Source: Pseudomonas alcaligenes (lineage in GTDB: Bacteria > Pseudomonadota > Gammaproteobacteria > Pseudomonadales > Pseudomonadaceae). Taken from it: 64,000 nucleotides of DNA. The first letter of the stretch is position 1. The number at the start of each line of letters is the position of its first letter. The notes under the pieces were generated by a model. The model did not search any database, was not told the DNA's origin, and saw only the letters and a list, made by a program, of their open reading frames with translations. The stretch covers positions 1,989,001 to 2,053,000 of the forward strand of contig NZ_CP154874.1 in assembly GCF_041729615.1 (NCBI RefSeq). The letters run 5' to 3'. Below, one piece after another: positions 28,787 through 38,123 of this stretch. Both the position numbers and the translations under genes were made by a program.

Positions 28787-29506
28787 CTATTGATCGCGCT
28801 GGAACTTGAGGTCCCAGACGCCGTGGCCGAGGCGCTCGCCGCGCTTCTCGAACTTGGTCACCGGGCGCTCGCTGGGGCGCTCCACGTAGCCGGCGGCGCC
28901 GGCCAGATTATGGTAGCCGGGCGCCGCGGACATGACTTCCAACATATGTTCCGCGTATGGCTGCCAATCGGTGGCCATGTGCAGCACTCCGCCGATCTTC
29001 AGCTTGCTGCGCACCAGCTCGGCGAAGGCCGGCTGGACGATGCGGCGCTTGTGGTGGCGGGCCTTGTGCCAGGGGTCGGGGAAGAACAGCAGGACGCGAT
29101 CCAGGCTGGCATCGGCGACGCAGTCGCGCAGCACTTCCAGGGCGTCGCAGCTGTACACGCGAATGTTCGACAGGTTCTGCGTGAGCATACCGTTGAGCAG
29201 GGCACCGACGCCCGGCTTGTGCACTTCCACGCCGATGAAGTCCTGTTCCGGCGCGGCAGCGGCCATCTCCAGGGTGGCGTGGCCCATGCCGAAGCCGATC
29301 TCGAAGGTGCGCGGCGCGCTGCGGCCGAATACCTGGTCGAAGTCGCGCAGGCCGTCGGCCAGCTCCAGGCCGAACTTCGGCCAGCCCTGCTCCAGGCCGC
29401 GCTGCTGGCCCTCGGTCATGCGCCCGGCGCGCATGACGAAGCTCTTGATGGTGCGCAGGGGCCGCTGGACCGCGCCTTCGCCGGCCTGCTGAATGTCGTC
29501 GCTCAT
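28787..29506 (-). CDS. trmB: tRNA (guanine-N7-)-methyltransferase TrmB
   Basis: SAM-dependent methyltransferase of 239 residues that makes m7G46 in tRNA. Visible motifs are the SAM-binding [25 protein letters not shown] and the signature [16 protein letters not shown]. It is 13 bp downstream of thiG and probably co-transcribed with thiS-thiG. Confidence 0.97.
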   Translation of the reverse strand: MSDDIQQAGEGAVQRPLRTIKSFVMRAGRMTEGQQRGLEQGWPKFGLELADGLRDFDQVFGRSAPRTFEIGFGMGHATLEMAAAAPEQDFIGVEVHKPGVGALLNGMLTQNLSNIRVYSCDALEVLRDCVADASLDRVLLFFPDPWHKARHHKRRIVQPAFAELVRSKLKIGGVLHMATDWQPYAEHMLEVMSAAPGYHNLAGAAGYVERPSERPVTKFEKRGERLGHGVWDLKFQRDQ

Positions 29507-29519
29507 GGAATTCTCTTGC

Positions 29520-30311
29520 TTACTTGATCAGGCCATCCAGCGGCGACGAGGCGCTCGCATAGAGTTTCTTCGGCATGCGCCCGGCCAGGTAGGCCATGCG
29601 TCCGGCGATGATCGCGTGCTTCATCGCCGCGCCCATCAGGATCGGGTCCTGGGCGTGGGCGATGGCACTGTTCATCAGCACCGCCTCGCAGCCCAGCTCC
29701 ATGGCGATGGTGGCGTCGGAAGCGGTGCCCACGCCGGCATCGACCAGCACCGGCACGCTCGCCTCTTCGAGGATGATGCGCAGGTTGTAGGGATTGCAGA
29801 TCCCTAGGCCGGTGCCGATCAGGCCGGCCAGCGGCATCACCGCGATGCAGCCCATGGCGGCCAGCTGGCGGGCGATGATGGGGTCGTCGCTGGTGTACAC
29901 CATCACGTCGAAGCCTTCCTTGACCAGCACTTCGGCGGCCTTGAGGGTCTCGATCACGTTGGGGAACAGGGTCTTCTGGTCGGCCAGCACTTCCAGCTTG
30001 ACCAGCTTGTGGCCATCGAGCAGCTCGCGCGCCAGGCGGCAGGTGCGCACCGCTTCCTCGGCGGTGTAGCAGCCGGCGGTGTTGGGCAGGATGGTGTACT
30101 TGTCCGGCGAGATCACGTCGAGCAGGTTCGGCTCGCCCGGGTTCTGCCCGATGTTGGTCCGGCGCACCGCCACGGTGACGATCTCGGCACCCGAGGCCTC
30201 GATGGCCAGGCGGGTCTCTTCGAGGTCCTTGTACTTGCCGGTGCCCACCAGCAGGCGCGACTCGTAGGTGCGGCCGGCGAGGGTGAAGGGCTTGTCGATG
30301 ATGGCGCTCAT
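29520..30311 (-). CDS. thiG: Thiazole synthase ThiG
   Basis: TIM-barrel enzyme of 263 residues that assembles the thiazole phosphate of thiamin from DXP, dehydroglycine and ThiS-thiocarboxylate. Conserved segments include LVGTGKYKD, the [11 protein letters not shown] motif, KLEVL with the Schiff-base Lys and [17 protein letters not shown] precedes the ATG. The order thiS-thiG-trmB is that of other pseudomonads. Confidence 0.98.
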   Translation of the reverse strand: MSAIIDKPFTLAGRTYESRLLVGTGKYKDLEETRLAIEASGAEIVTVAVRRTNIGQNPGEPNLLDVISPDKYTILPNTAGCYTAEEAVRTCRLARELLDGHKLVKLEVLADQKTLFPNVIETLKAAEVLVKEGFDVMVYTSDDPIIARQLAAMGCIAVMPLAGLIGTGLGICNPYNLRIILEEASVPVLVDAGVGTASDATIAMELGCEAVLMNSAIAHAQDPILMGAAMKHAIIAGRMAYLAGRMPKKLYASASSPLDGLIK

Positions 30312-30328
30312 GGCAGTTCCTCGGGCGA

Positions 30329-30529
30329 CTAGCCGCCGCCGATGGCGTGGACGACTTCCAGCTGGTCGCCGTCGTGCAGGACGGTGGCGCCGTGCTGGCT
30401 GCGCGGCACTATGTCCAGGTTGAGCTCGACCGCCACCCGCTTGCCCGCAGCGTCCAGGCGCACGAGCAGGTCGGCGACGGTGGCGCCGTCGGGCAGCTCG
30501 AAGGGTTGGCCGTTCAACTGGATGTGCAT
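30329..30529 (-). CDS. thiS: Sulfur carrier protein ThiS
   Basis: A 66-residue ubiquitin-like carrier ending in the required Gly-Gly (HAIGGG). The C-terminal thiocarboxylate donates sulfur to ThiG. thiG follows after 17 bp. Confidence 0.96.
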   Translation of the reverse strand: MHIQLNGQPFELPDGATVADLLVRLDAAGKRVAVELNLDIVPRSQHGATVLHDGDQLEVVHAIGGG

Positions 30530-30608
30530 GGCTGGGCGGTCAGATCATGAAAGGGTCGGCATTCTAGCCCGATCGACCGGATCGACCAAGGTACGCGCGT
30601 ACCATCGG

Positions 30609-30986
30609 TCAGGCCCGCCCGCCCCGCAGCGCTACCAGGCCCAGGCACAGCCAGCCAGCGAGGAAGCACACCCCGCCCAGCGGGGTGATCATGCCGAGCT
30701 TGCCCAGGCCGCTCAGGGTCAGGGCATAGAGGCTGCCGGAGAACAACAGGATGCCGACGGCGAACAGCGTGCCGGCGGCCTTGACCAGGCCTCCGGGCAG
30801 GCGCTCGGCCAGCAGCGCCACGCCGAACAGGGCCAGGGCGTGGATCAGCTGGTAGTGCACGCCGGTCTGAAACACCGCCAGATACTCGGCACTGAGCTGC
30901 CCTTTCAAGCCATGGGCGGCGAAGGCGCCCAGCGCCACGCCGGTGAAGCCGGCCAGGGCCGCCAGCAGGAGAAAGACTCGCAACAT
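30609..30986 (-). CDS. DUF423 (YgdD-type) membrane protein
   Basis: A 125-residue protein with four membrane helices and the typical DUF423 start LLAALAGFTGVALGAFAAHGLK, followed by FQTGVHYQLIHALALFGVAL. Function is unknown. It is divergent from mtgA (65-bp gap), as in PAO1. Confidence 0.9.
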   Translation of the reverse strand: MLRVFLLLAALAGFTGVALGAFAAHGLKGQLSAEYLAVFQTGVHYQLIHALALFGVALLAERLPGGLVKAAGTLFAVGILLFSGSLYALTLSGLGKLGMITPLGGVCFLAGWLCLGLVALRGGRA

Positions 30987-31018
30987 GATGGATTTCCGAA
31001 CTGCGTCGATGCGGCCGC

Positions 31019-31024
31019 TATAAT
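31019..31024 (+). promoter_or_regulatory. Candidate -10 box of mtgA
   Basis: A consensus TATAAT stands 27 bp before the mtgA ATG. The -35 region (around TTTCCG, 30993-30998) is weak. The leader would be only about 20 nt. Confidence 0.45.
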
Positions 31025-31051
31025 GGCCCGCTCTTCCTACCGGGCCAAGCC

Positions 31052-31795
31052 ATGCTGCGCACCCTGCTCCGTCGCCTGACCAAACTGCTGCTGTGGTTCG
31101 CCGCCGCCAGCGCCCTGCTGGTACTGGCGCTGCGCTGGATCGACCCGCCTGGCACGGCGCTGATGGTCGAGCGCAAGGTGCAGTCCTGGATCGATGGCGA
31201 GCCGATCGACCTGCAACGCAGCTGGCGCCCCTGGCGCGAGCTGCCGGATGACCTGAAGATCGCGGTGATCGCCGCCGAGGACCAGAAGTTCGCCGAGCAC
31301 TGGGGCTTCGACGTCGCCGCCATTCGCCAGGCCCTGGCGCACAATGCGGGTGGCGGCAACCTGCGCGGCGCCAGCACCATCAGCCAGCAGGTGGCCAAGA
31401 ACCTGTTCCTCTGGTCCGGCCGCAGCTGGCCGCGCAAGGCGCTGGAGGCCTGGTTCACCGGGTTGATCGAGCTGCTCTGGCCGAAGCAGCGCATCCTCGA
31501 GGTATACCTCAACAGCGTGGAATGGGGCGACGGCGTGTTCGGCGCAGAGACCGCCGCGCGCCATCACTTCGGGGTCGGCGCGCCCTACCTGTCGCGCCAG
31601 CAGGCCAGCCTGCTGGCCGCCGTGCTGCCCAACCCACGCGCCTGGAGCGCCAGCCGCCCGGGCCCGCGCGTGCAGCGCCGGGCCAACTGGATCCGCCGGC
31701 AGAGCCAGCAGCTCGGTGGCAGCCACTACCTCAACCAGCTGTCCGCGCCACTGCCGCTGGCGCAGTGGTGGCCGGACTGGCTGCCGAAGCCCTGA
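31052..31795 (+). CDS. mtgA: Monofunctional peptidoglycan glycosyltransferase
   Basis: GT51 enzyme of 247 residues with one N-terminal membrane anchor (about 12-32) and the motifs AAEDQKFAEHWGFD (catalytic Glu), GASTISQQVAKNLFLW and KQRILEVYLNSVEWG. It polymerises lipid II glycan strands and has no transpeptidase domain. Its 3' end overlaps the convergent lysoplasmalogenase gene by 65 bp. Confidence 0.97.
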   Translation: MLRTLLRRLTKLLLWFAAASALLVLALRWIDPPGTALMVERKVQSWIDGEPIDLQRSWRPWRELPDDLKIAVIAAEDQKFAEHWGFDVAAIRQALAHNAGGGNLRGASTISQQVAKNLFLWSGRSWPRKALEAWFTGLIELLWPKQRILEVYLNSVEWGDGVFGAETAARHHFGVGAPYLSRQQASLLAAVLPNPRAWSASRPGPRVQRRANWIRRQSQQLGGSHYLNQLSAPLPLAQWWPDWLPKP

Positions 31796-32417
31796 GCAGG
31801 CCCCAGGCGATCAGCGCCTGGCCGCTGAAGTAGCAGCTCACTATCACCTCGACCGCATGCGGGAAGGGCTGGACGAACTTGTTCAGCCCGATCAGCGAAT
31901 CCGCCACCACGAACAGCATGGCGCCCAGCCACAGCGGCCCGGGGCGCGGCTCCAGGCGGCCGGCCAGCAGGGCCATGGCCAGCAGGCAACCCAGGTAGAT
32001 CGCCACCGGCACCTGCAGGGCACCGGCCACCGGCAGCATCCAGGCCGCCATCGCCAGCGCGTAGAGCAGCACCGGCAGGCCGCGCCAGCGCCACAGCGGT
32101 CGGCCGCGGCCCAGCAGGACGAAGGCCACGCTGAAGGCCAGCTGGTTGAGCAGGAAGGCCAGCAGGGCCTGGAGGAACAGGCCGTCGCGCTCGCCGAAGT
32201 CGAGGAAGAAATCCCCTGCCGCCGCGCCCAGGTAGCCCAGCGCCAGCCAGCGCCCGGCCGCCCCCGGAAAGGCGCGCCAGGCCAGCACGGCAAAGATCAG
32301 CATGGGCAGCGGCTTGAGCAGCCAGCCCAGCGGATAGGGCTTGAGCGGCAGCAACAGCAGGTAGAGCAGGCCGAGGGCAATGGCCAGGGCATAGAGGCGG
32401 CAGGGGTGGCTGGTCAT
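31731..32417 (-). CDS. YhhN-family lysoplasmalogenase-like protein
   Basis: A 228-residue protein with about eight membrane helices. YLGAAAGDFFLDFG and MLFVVADSLIGLNKF are the two conserved acidic motifs of the YhhN/TMEM86 family, some members of which cleave the vinyl-ether bond of lysoplasmalogens. The ATG at 32415-32417 is chosen because the first helix starts right after it. The C-terminal 22 codons overlap mtgA on the opposite strand. Confidence 0.82.
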   Translation of the reverse strand: MTSHPCRLYALAIALGLLYLLLLPLKPYPLGWLLKPLPMLIFAVLAWRAFPGAAGRWLALGYLGAAAGDFFLDFGERDGLFLQALLAFLLNQLAFSVAFVLLGRGRPLWRWRGLPVLLYALAMAAWMLPVAGALQVPVAIYLGCLLAMALLAGRLEPRPGPLWLGAMLFVVADSLIGLNKFVQPFPHAVEVIVSCYFSGQALIAWGLLRASAASPATTAPAAVARTAG

Positions 32418-32505
32418 GTCGGACTCCCGCGGGTGGAAGCCCGATCCTGCCGCGGCGCCGACCTGTCCGCCAGTCGCCACGCGCCAGCCACGGGGGCCGC
32501 AGGCG

Positions 32506-33087
32506 TCAGTGCTGCAACAGGCGCTTGGGCACCGCGCGCAACGCCAGCACCAGGTCGTCCTGCAGGTGGGCGGTCAGCCCCTGCTGCGGGTAGACCCAGG
32601 CCTCGCCATCCTGCAACTGCAGGCGCAGGCGCGGCGCGCCCAGGCTGGCGCTCAGGCGCGCGGCCGGCACGGCCTGGCGGGGCCGCAGGTCGACAGCCGC
32701 GATGGGCCGATCGGCCAGCCGTTCCAGCAACTGCGCGGACTGCGGCTGCTCCGCCTCATCCGCACCGATGCCACTGGCCTCGACCAGGCTGGCACGCTGC
32801 GCCTCGCTCAGCGCCAGCTCGCCCTCCACCTGCCAGCCGTCCAGCTCGCCACGCAGCAGCAGGCGCGGCCCCGGCTGCAACCACAGTTCGGTAGCGGACA
32901 GCTGCCGGCCGAGCTGGGCGACGCTCAGGCGCTCCGCCAGCAGGGGCTGGAACACTTCGGCATCCCACTGCTGCATCCACGCCAGGGGCTCGCTCCTGTC
33001 CGCGCGCGGGGTCAGCAGCCAGTAGCCGAGCAGACAGCTGGCCAGGGCCACTATGGTGAACAGCAGGGCGGGGGGACGGCGGCTCAA
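32506..33087 (-). CDS. Hypothetical single-span membrane protein downstream of rpoH
   Basis: A 193-residue protein with one N-terminal hydrophobic segment (LLFTIVALASCLLGYWLL), so it is probably anchored or secreted, and a mixed alpha/beta remainder with no motif I recognise. The start is set at the TTG (33085-33087), 7 nt after GGAG; a GTG further upstream would lie inside the rpoH terminator. A conserved-hypothetical gene occupies this place next to rpoH in PAO1, as I recall. Function is unknown. Confidence 0.68.
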   Translation of the reverse strand: MSRRPPALLFTIVALASCLLGYWLLTPRADRSEPLAWMQQWDAEVFQPLLAERLSVAQLGRQLSATELWLQPGPRLLLRGELDGWQVEGELALSEAQRASLVEASGIGADEAEQPQSAQLLERLADRPIAAVDLRPRQAVPAARLSASLGAPRLRLQLQDGEAWVYPQQGLTAHLQDDLVLALRAVPKRLLQH

Positions 33088-33103
33088 GGCAATACTCCGG
33101 GCA

Positions 33104-33129
33104 GAAAAAAGCCGCACCAGGGTGCGGCT
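33104..33129 (-). terminator. Rho-independent terminator after rpoH
   Basis: Stem AGCCGCACC/GGTGCGGCT (33110-33118 / 33121-33129) followed on the minus strand by TTTTTT. It lies 17 bp after the rpoH stop and only about 17 bp before the TTG of the next gene, so that gene probably depends on readthrough or on its own promoter. Confidence 0.88.
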
Positions 33130-33146
33130 TCTCGGGGTGGTGGTGC

Positions 33147-34001
<855 letters not shown>

Positions 34002-34116
34002 CAGAAACCTCCGGTATTACAAGGCGGGTGCAGTCTAGCACTGCCGATTCTGAGCGGGGAACCTGTGGAAAAGTTCCCTTACAGTTGTTCAGAAATTGAT
34101 CAGAATCAACGAATTG

Positions 34117-35127
34117 CTAGCGTGGCGCGAGCTCGCTCAGGTGCCGCGCCACCGCCAGCCAGGCGCCAATATAGCCGAGGAACAGCGCGCCCAACAGCAG
34201 CGACAGACCATCGGCGACCGGAACCCCGCCCAGGGCGAAATCGCTGCCGTACAGGCCGGCCAGGCGCACCACCGCATCGTTCAGCCAGTCCAGGCCGAAG
34301 GCCAGCAGGCCCCAGGCCAGCAGGCCGGCGCCGAAACCGTAGAGCGCGCCCATATAGAGGAAGGGGCGACGCACGTAGCCGTCGGTGCCGCCGACCAGCT
34401 TGATCACCTCGATCTCGCTGCGGCGGTTCTCGATGTGCAGGCGGATGGTGTTGCCGATCACCAGCAACAGGGCCAGCACCAGCAGCAGGGTCAGGCCGAA
34501 GACGAAGCGGTCGCCCAGGCCGAGGATGGCGGTCAGGCGCTCCACCCACTGCAGGTCGAGCTGCGCCTGGTCGACCCCGGGCAGCTCGGCCAGGCGCTGG
34601 CGCAGGGCCTCGAGGGCGGCCTTGTCGATCTCCTTGGGTGTCACCACCACCACCGCGGGCAGCGGGTTCTCCGGCAGCTCGCGCAGCGCCTGGCCGAGCC
34701 CGGACTGCTGCTCGAACGCCGCCAGGCCGGCCTCGCGGCCGATGAACTCGGCCTCGGCCACGTCGGCCATGGCGGCGATCTCGTCACGCAGCTGCAGACC
34801 GGCGTCGTCACCGGCCTCCACCTGCAGGTAGAGGGAAATCTGTGCGGCCTTCTGCCAGGAGCCGCCGAGGCGCTCGACGTTGTCCAGCAGCAGGGCCAGG
34901 CCCATCGGCAGCGACAGCGCCACGGCCATCACCAGGCAGGTGAAGAAGCTGCCGATCGGCTGGCGCACCAGGCGGCCAAGGCTGTCGACCAGGCTGGCGC
35001 GGTGGCTCTCGACCCAGGCGGCGAACAGGGCGGAGAAGCCCGGGCCTTCCTTGATCGGCTTGTCGGCCTTGCTCTGTACGGCGCCGACCCGTTCGGCGGC
35101 CTTGATATTGCGCTGGTTGTCGCTCAT
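34117..35127 (-). CDS. ftsX: Cell-division protein FtsX
   Basis: A 336-residue ABC-type permease-like protein. It has a basic cytoplasmic N-terminus, a first helix (SFFTCLVMAVALSLPMGLALLL), a large periplasmic loop (about 90-215) that activates peptidoglycan hydrolases through EnvC-type partners, and three C-terminal helices with IENRRSEIEVIKLVGGTDGYVRRPF. Its ATG overlaps the ftsE stop (ATGA). Confidence 0.97.
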   Translation of the reverse strand: MSDNQRNIKAAERVGAVQSKADKPIKEGPGFSALFAAWVESHRASLVDSLGRLVRQPIGSFFTCLVMAVALSLPMGLALLLDNVERLGGSWQKAAQISLYLQVEAGDDAGLQLRDEIAAMADVAEAEFIGREAGLAAFEQQSGLGQALRELPENPLPAVVVVTPKEIDKAALEALRQRLAELPGVDQAQLDLQWVERLTAILGLGDRFVFGLTLLLVLALLLVIGNTIRLHIENRRSEIEVIKLVGGTDGYVRRPFLYMGALYGFGAGLLAWGLLAFGLDWLNDAVVRLAGLYGSDFALGGVPVADGLSLLLGALFLGYIGAWLAVARHLSELAPR

Positions 35128-35795
35128 CAGCCGGCCTCCCCGTCGCCGATCAGTCGGCCGCGTTGCAAGGTCAGCATGCGGTGGCGCATGCGGGCGATCA
35201 GGGCCAGGTCGTGGCTGGCGATCAGGACCGTGGTGCCGAGGCGGTTGATGTCCTCGAACACCCCCATGATCTCCGCGGCCAGGCGCGGGTCGAGGTTGCC
35301 GGTGGGTTCGTCCGCCAGCAGCAGGGCCGGGCGGTGCACCACCGCGCGGGCGATGCCGACGCGCTGCTGCTGGCCGGTAGACAGGTCGGCCGGGAACTGC
35401 TCGGCCTTGTCGGACAGCGACACGCGCTCCAGTGCCGCGCCGACCCGCTTGGCGATGTCCGGCTTGGACAGGCCGAGGATCTGCAGCGGCAGGGCGACGT
35501 TGTCGAACACCGAGCGGTCGAACAGCAGCTGGTGGTTCTGGAACACCACGCCGATCTGCCGGCGCAGGAAGGGAATCTGCGCATTGGTGATCTGCGCCAG
35601 GTCCTGGCCGGCCAGCAGCAGCTTGCCGCTGCTCGGCCGCTCCATCGCCAGCAACAGGCGCAGCAGGGTCGACTTGCCGGCGCCGGAGTGGCCGGTGACG
35701 AAGAGGAACTCGCCGCGGCGCACGCGGAAACTCAGTTCGTGCAACCCGACATGGCCATTGGGATACCGCTTGCCGACCTGCTCGAATCGAATCAT
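35127..35795 (-). CDS. ftsE: Cell-division ATP-binding protein FtsE
   Basis: ABC ATPase of 222 residues: Walker A GHSGAGKST near 36, Q-loop FQNHQ, signature LSTGQQQRVGIARA, Walker B LLLADEP and H-loop SHD. It forms the FtsEX complex at the divisome. It is coupled by ATGA overlaps to ftsY upstream and ftsX downstream. Confidence 0.98.
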   Translation of the reverse strand: MIRFEQVGKRYPNGHVGLHELSFRVRRGEFLFVTGHSGAGKSTLLRLLLAMERPSSGKLLLAGQDLAQITNAQIPFLRRQIGVVFQNHQLLFDRSVFDNVALPLQILGLSKPDIAKRVGAALERVSLSDKAEQFPADLSTGQQQRVGIARAVVHRPALLLADEPTGNLDPRLAAEIMGVFEDINRLGTTVLIASHDLALIARMRHRMLTLQRGRLIGDGEAG

Positions 35796-37198
35796 CCCTG
35801 TTCCTTCTCTGCAAAGAGTGCCTGGACGAAATCCTCGGCGACGAAGGTGCGCAGATCGTCGATGCCTTCGCCGACGCCGATGTAGCGGATCGGCAGGCCG
35901 AACTGCTTGGCCAGGGCGAAGATCACCCCGCCCTTGGCGGTGCCGTCCAGCTTGGTCAGGGCCAGGCCGCTGAGGGCCACGGCCTGGTTGAACTGCTTGG
36001 TCTGGTTGATCGCGTTCTGCCCGGTGCCGGCGTCCAGCACCAGCAGCACCTCGTGCGGCGCGCTCTCGTCCAGCTTGCCGATGACCCGACGGACCTTCTT
36101 CAGCTCCTCCATCAGGTTGTCCTTGGTGTGCAGGCGCCCGGCCGTGTCGGCGATCAGCACGTCGATGCCGCGCGCCTTGGCGGCCTGCACCGCGTCGAAG
36201 ATCACCGAGGCGGAGTCGGCGCCAGTGTGCTGGGCGATCACCGCGATCTGGTTGCGCTCGCCCCACACCTGCAACTGCTCGACGGCAGCGGCGCGGAAGG
36301 TGTCGCCGGCGGCGAGCATGACCTTCTTGCCCTCGCCCTGCAGCTTCTTGGCCAGCTTGCCGATGGTGGTGGTCTTGCCGACGCCGTTCACGCCGACCAC
36401 CAGGATCACGTAGGGCTGCTTCTCGGCATTGATCAGCAGCGGCTGCTCAACCGGCTTGAGCAGGGCGCCCAGCTCTTCCTGCAGGGCCTTGTACAGCGCG
36501 CCGCTGTCGGCCAGCTCCTTGCGCGCCACGCGCTTGGTCAGGCTGCCGATGATGGCGCCGGTGGCCTCGACGCCGACGTCGGCGGTGAGCAGGCGGGTCT
36601 CCAGTTCCTCGAGCAGGTCGTCGTCGATCGCCTTCTTGCCGAGGAACAGGCTGGCCATGCCCTCGCCCAGGCTGGCGCTGGTCTTCGACAGGCCCTGCTT
36701 GAGGCGGGCGAACCAGCCGCCCTGGTTGTCGCCGGGCTTGCTCTGCTCGACCTGCGGCGCGGCCACCGGCTCGGGCTGCGGCTCGGGCTGCGGCTCGGGC
36801 TGCGCGGGCTGCTCATGAACCGGGTGGGTGACTTCGCTGCCGACGTTGAGGCGAAAGCGCGAGAAGGCCGGGCGCGCCGCCTCATCCGCCGCGGCGGGCG
36901 CCTGGGCACTGGCGGCAGGCTCGATGGCGGCTGGCGCGGGTGCGACGGGCGGCACCACCGCTGCGGGTTCGGCCACGGCCGGCGCCGCAGGCACCTCAGC
37001 GGGGGCGACTTCGAGCGCCGCAGGCACAGGCGCGGCAACCGGCTCCGCAGGGGCAGCGGCCGCCTCTGCCACGGGCGCAGGCGGGGCCTGCTCGGGCGCT
37101 GCCGCGCTGTCCTGCGGCTTCTTGCGCAGCCAGCCGAACAGGGATTTCTTCTCGCCGGGTTGTTCGGGCGAGGGCTTGTCGTCTTGGGAACCGAACAT
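35792..37198 (-). CDS. ftsY: Signal-recognition-particle receptor FtsY
   Basis: SRP receptor GTPase of 468 residues. The first about 165 residues are an acidic/Ala-Pro-rich A domain with a low-complexity run of [10 protein letters not shown]. The NG domain follows: [11 protein letters not shown]-loop, [15 protein letters not shown] and [12 protein letters not shown]. It docks ribosome-SRP complexes at the membrane. First gene of ftsYEX; the N-terminal domain is the variable part between species. Confidence 0.98.
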   Translation of the reverse strand: MFGSQDDKPSPEQPGEKKSLFGWLRKKPQDSAAAPEQAPPAPVAEAAAAPAEPVAAPVPAALEVAPAEVPAAPAVAEPAAVVPPVAPAPAAIEPAASAQAPAAADEAARPAFSRFRLNVGSEVTHPVHEQPAQPEPQPEPQPEPVAAPQVEQSKPGDNQGGWFARLKQGLSKTSASLGEGMASLFLGKKAIDDDLLEELETRLLTADVGVEATGAIIGSLTKRVARKELADSGALYKALQEELGALLKPVEQPLLINAEKQPYVILVVGVNGVGKTTTIGKLAKKLQGEGKKVMLAAGDTFRAAAVEQLQVWGERNQIAVIAQHTGADSASVIFDAVQAAKARGIDVLIADTAGRLHTKDNLMEELKKVRRVIGKLDESAPHEVLLVLDAGTGQNAINQTKQFNQAVALSGLALTKLDGTAKGGVIFALAKQFGLPIRYIGVGEGIDDLRTFVAEDFVQALFAEKEQG

Positions 37199-37497
37199 GA
37201 GTCATCTCAAAGGAGGCCGGCCTGAGGCCCGCCCCGAAATAGCTAGCCATGAGCCTTGCCGGGCTCACTCTGGGTCACCGTGCCTGGCGCAACCTTTCGC
37301 TGCAGGCCGACAGCTGTACCGGAACGAAGCGGAGCTGGCACGACACGAATCTGGGCAGGCGACTTTATCACTTTAGGCGCGCCCCGCGCAGCGTTAGCTG
37401 AGTCGCCCGGGCGGCGACGCCGAGAATGCCGGCGCAAGGCGGTGGGCGGGATGACTGAGGCGAGAAAACCAGTACAGGAAAAATGCAGTCGTGATTT

Positions 37498-37518
37498 TTG
37501 TACAAGAAAATTGTACAA
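37498..37518. promoter_or_regulatory. Two tandem TTGTACAA palindromes upstream of the BLUF gene
   Basis: TTGTACAA occurs at 37498-37505 and again at 37511-37518, separated by GAAAA (13-bp period). Each copy is itself a perfect palindrome. They lie 53-73 bp before the preferred BLUF start, within the 372-bp ftsY-BLUF gap, which otherwise contains no gene that I can support. GTACA-type sites are bound by some MerR-family light regulators of the LitR/CarH group; that link is a hypothesis. Confidence 0.6.
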
Positions 37519-37570
37519 CTCAAGCATCATGGACCACCGTACCGCCCCCGAACACTGCGAGGTTGTAGAT

Positions 37571-38005
37571 ATGCTCGTTCGCCTTACCTATGCCAGCCGC
37601 GCACTGAATGGCGTCTCTTCACAGCTGATCCGCGAAATTCTCGAAGTTTCGCAACGCAACAACCCCCGTCGCGGCCTGACAGGCATCCTCTGCTGCAATG
37701 CGGACACCTTCCTGCAGGTACTCGAGGGACCACGGGCCGCGGTGAACGAGCTGTACAACAGCCTGGCTCACGATCAGCGCCACAAGGACCTCACCGTGCT
37801 CGACTACGCCGAGATCAGCGCCCGCCGCTATGCCGGCTGGAGCATGGGCTGGGCCGGCGCCAAGCAGGCCAATCGCGAGCTGTTCCTCAAGTATTCCTGC
37901 AGCGACCGCTTCGACCCGTTCAGCATGAGCGCCCTGCAGATCGCCGGCCTGCTGCAGGAGCTGGAGGCCGGCATCAGCGCCATCAACCCGCCCGCCATCG
38001 AGTAG
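37571..38005 (+). CDS. BLUF-domain blue-light photoreceptor
   Basis: A 144-residue short BLUF protein: the flavin-binding domain (about 1-95) plus a C-terminal helical cap and no output domain. The key residues have the same spacing as in AppA: Tyr7 (AppA Y21), Asn31 (N45), Gln49 in FLQVLEG (Q63), Trp90 (W104) and Met92 (M106). It should therefore be photoactive with FAD. Short BLUF proteins act through protein partners, which are not evident here. The start is the ATG at 37571, 8 nt after GAGG; an in-frame ATG at 37529 would add 14 residues before the domain. It is flanked by ftsY (divergent) and the M16 pair. Confidence 0.9.
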   Translation: MLVRLTYASRALNGVSSQLIREILEVSQRNNPRRGLTGILCCNADTFLQVLEGPRAAVNELYNSLAHDQRHKDLTVLDYAEISARRYAGWSMGWAGAKQANRELFLKYSCSDRFDPFSMSALQIAGLLQELEAGISAINPPAIE

Positions 38006-38123
38006 CGCCCGCACCGGAGGCTGCGATGCGCATCGCGGCCTCGTGGCCCGGATGGGGTATCCTGACGCCCCATCGCCAACGGGTGGACTCGTCGCCCGGG
38101 CTACCAAACAGGACTGATCATCC

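Noticed and set aside
36765..36815. Short tandem repeat in ftsY (GGCTCGGGCTGC type)
   Set aside because: It encodes the EPQPEPQP linker of the variable A domain, which is normal in FtsY; no phase-variation design is evident because repeat changes keep the frame.
37199..37497. Possible small gene between ftsY and the BLUF gene
   Set aside because: Open frames here lack ribosome sites and protein-like composition; I treat the region as noncoding.
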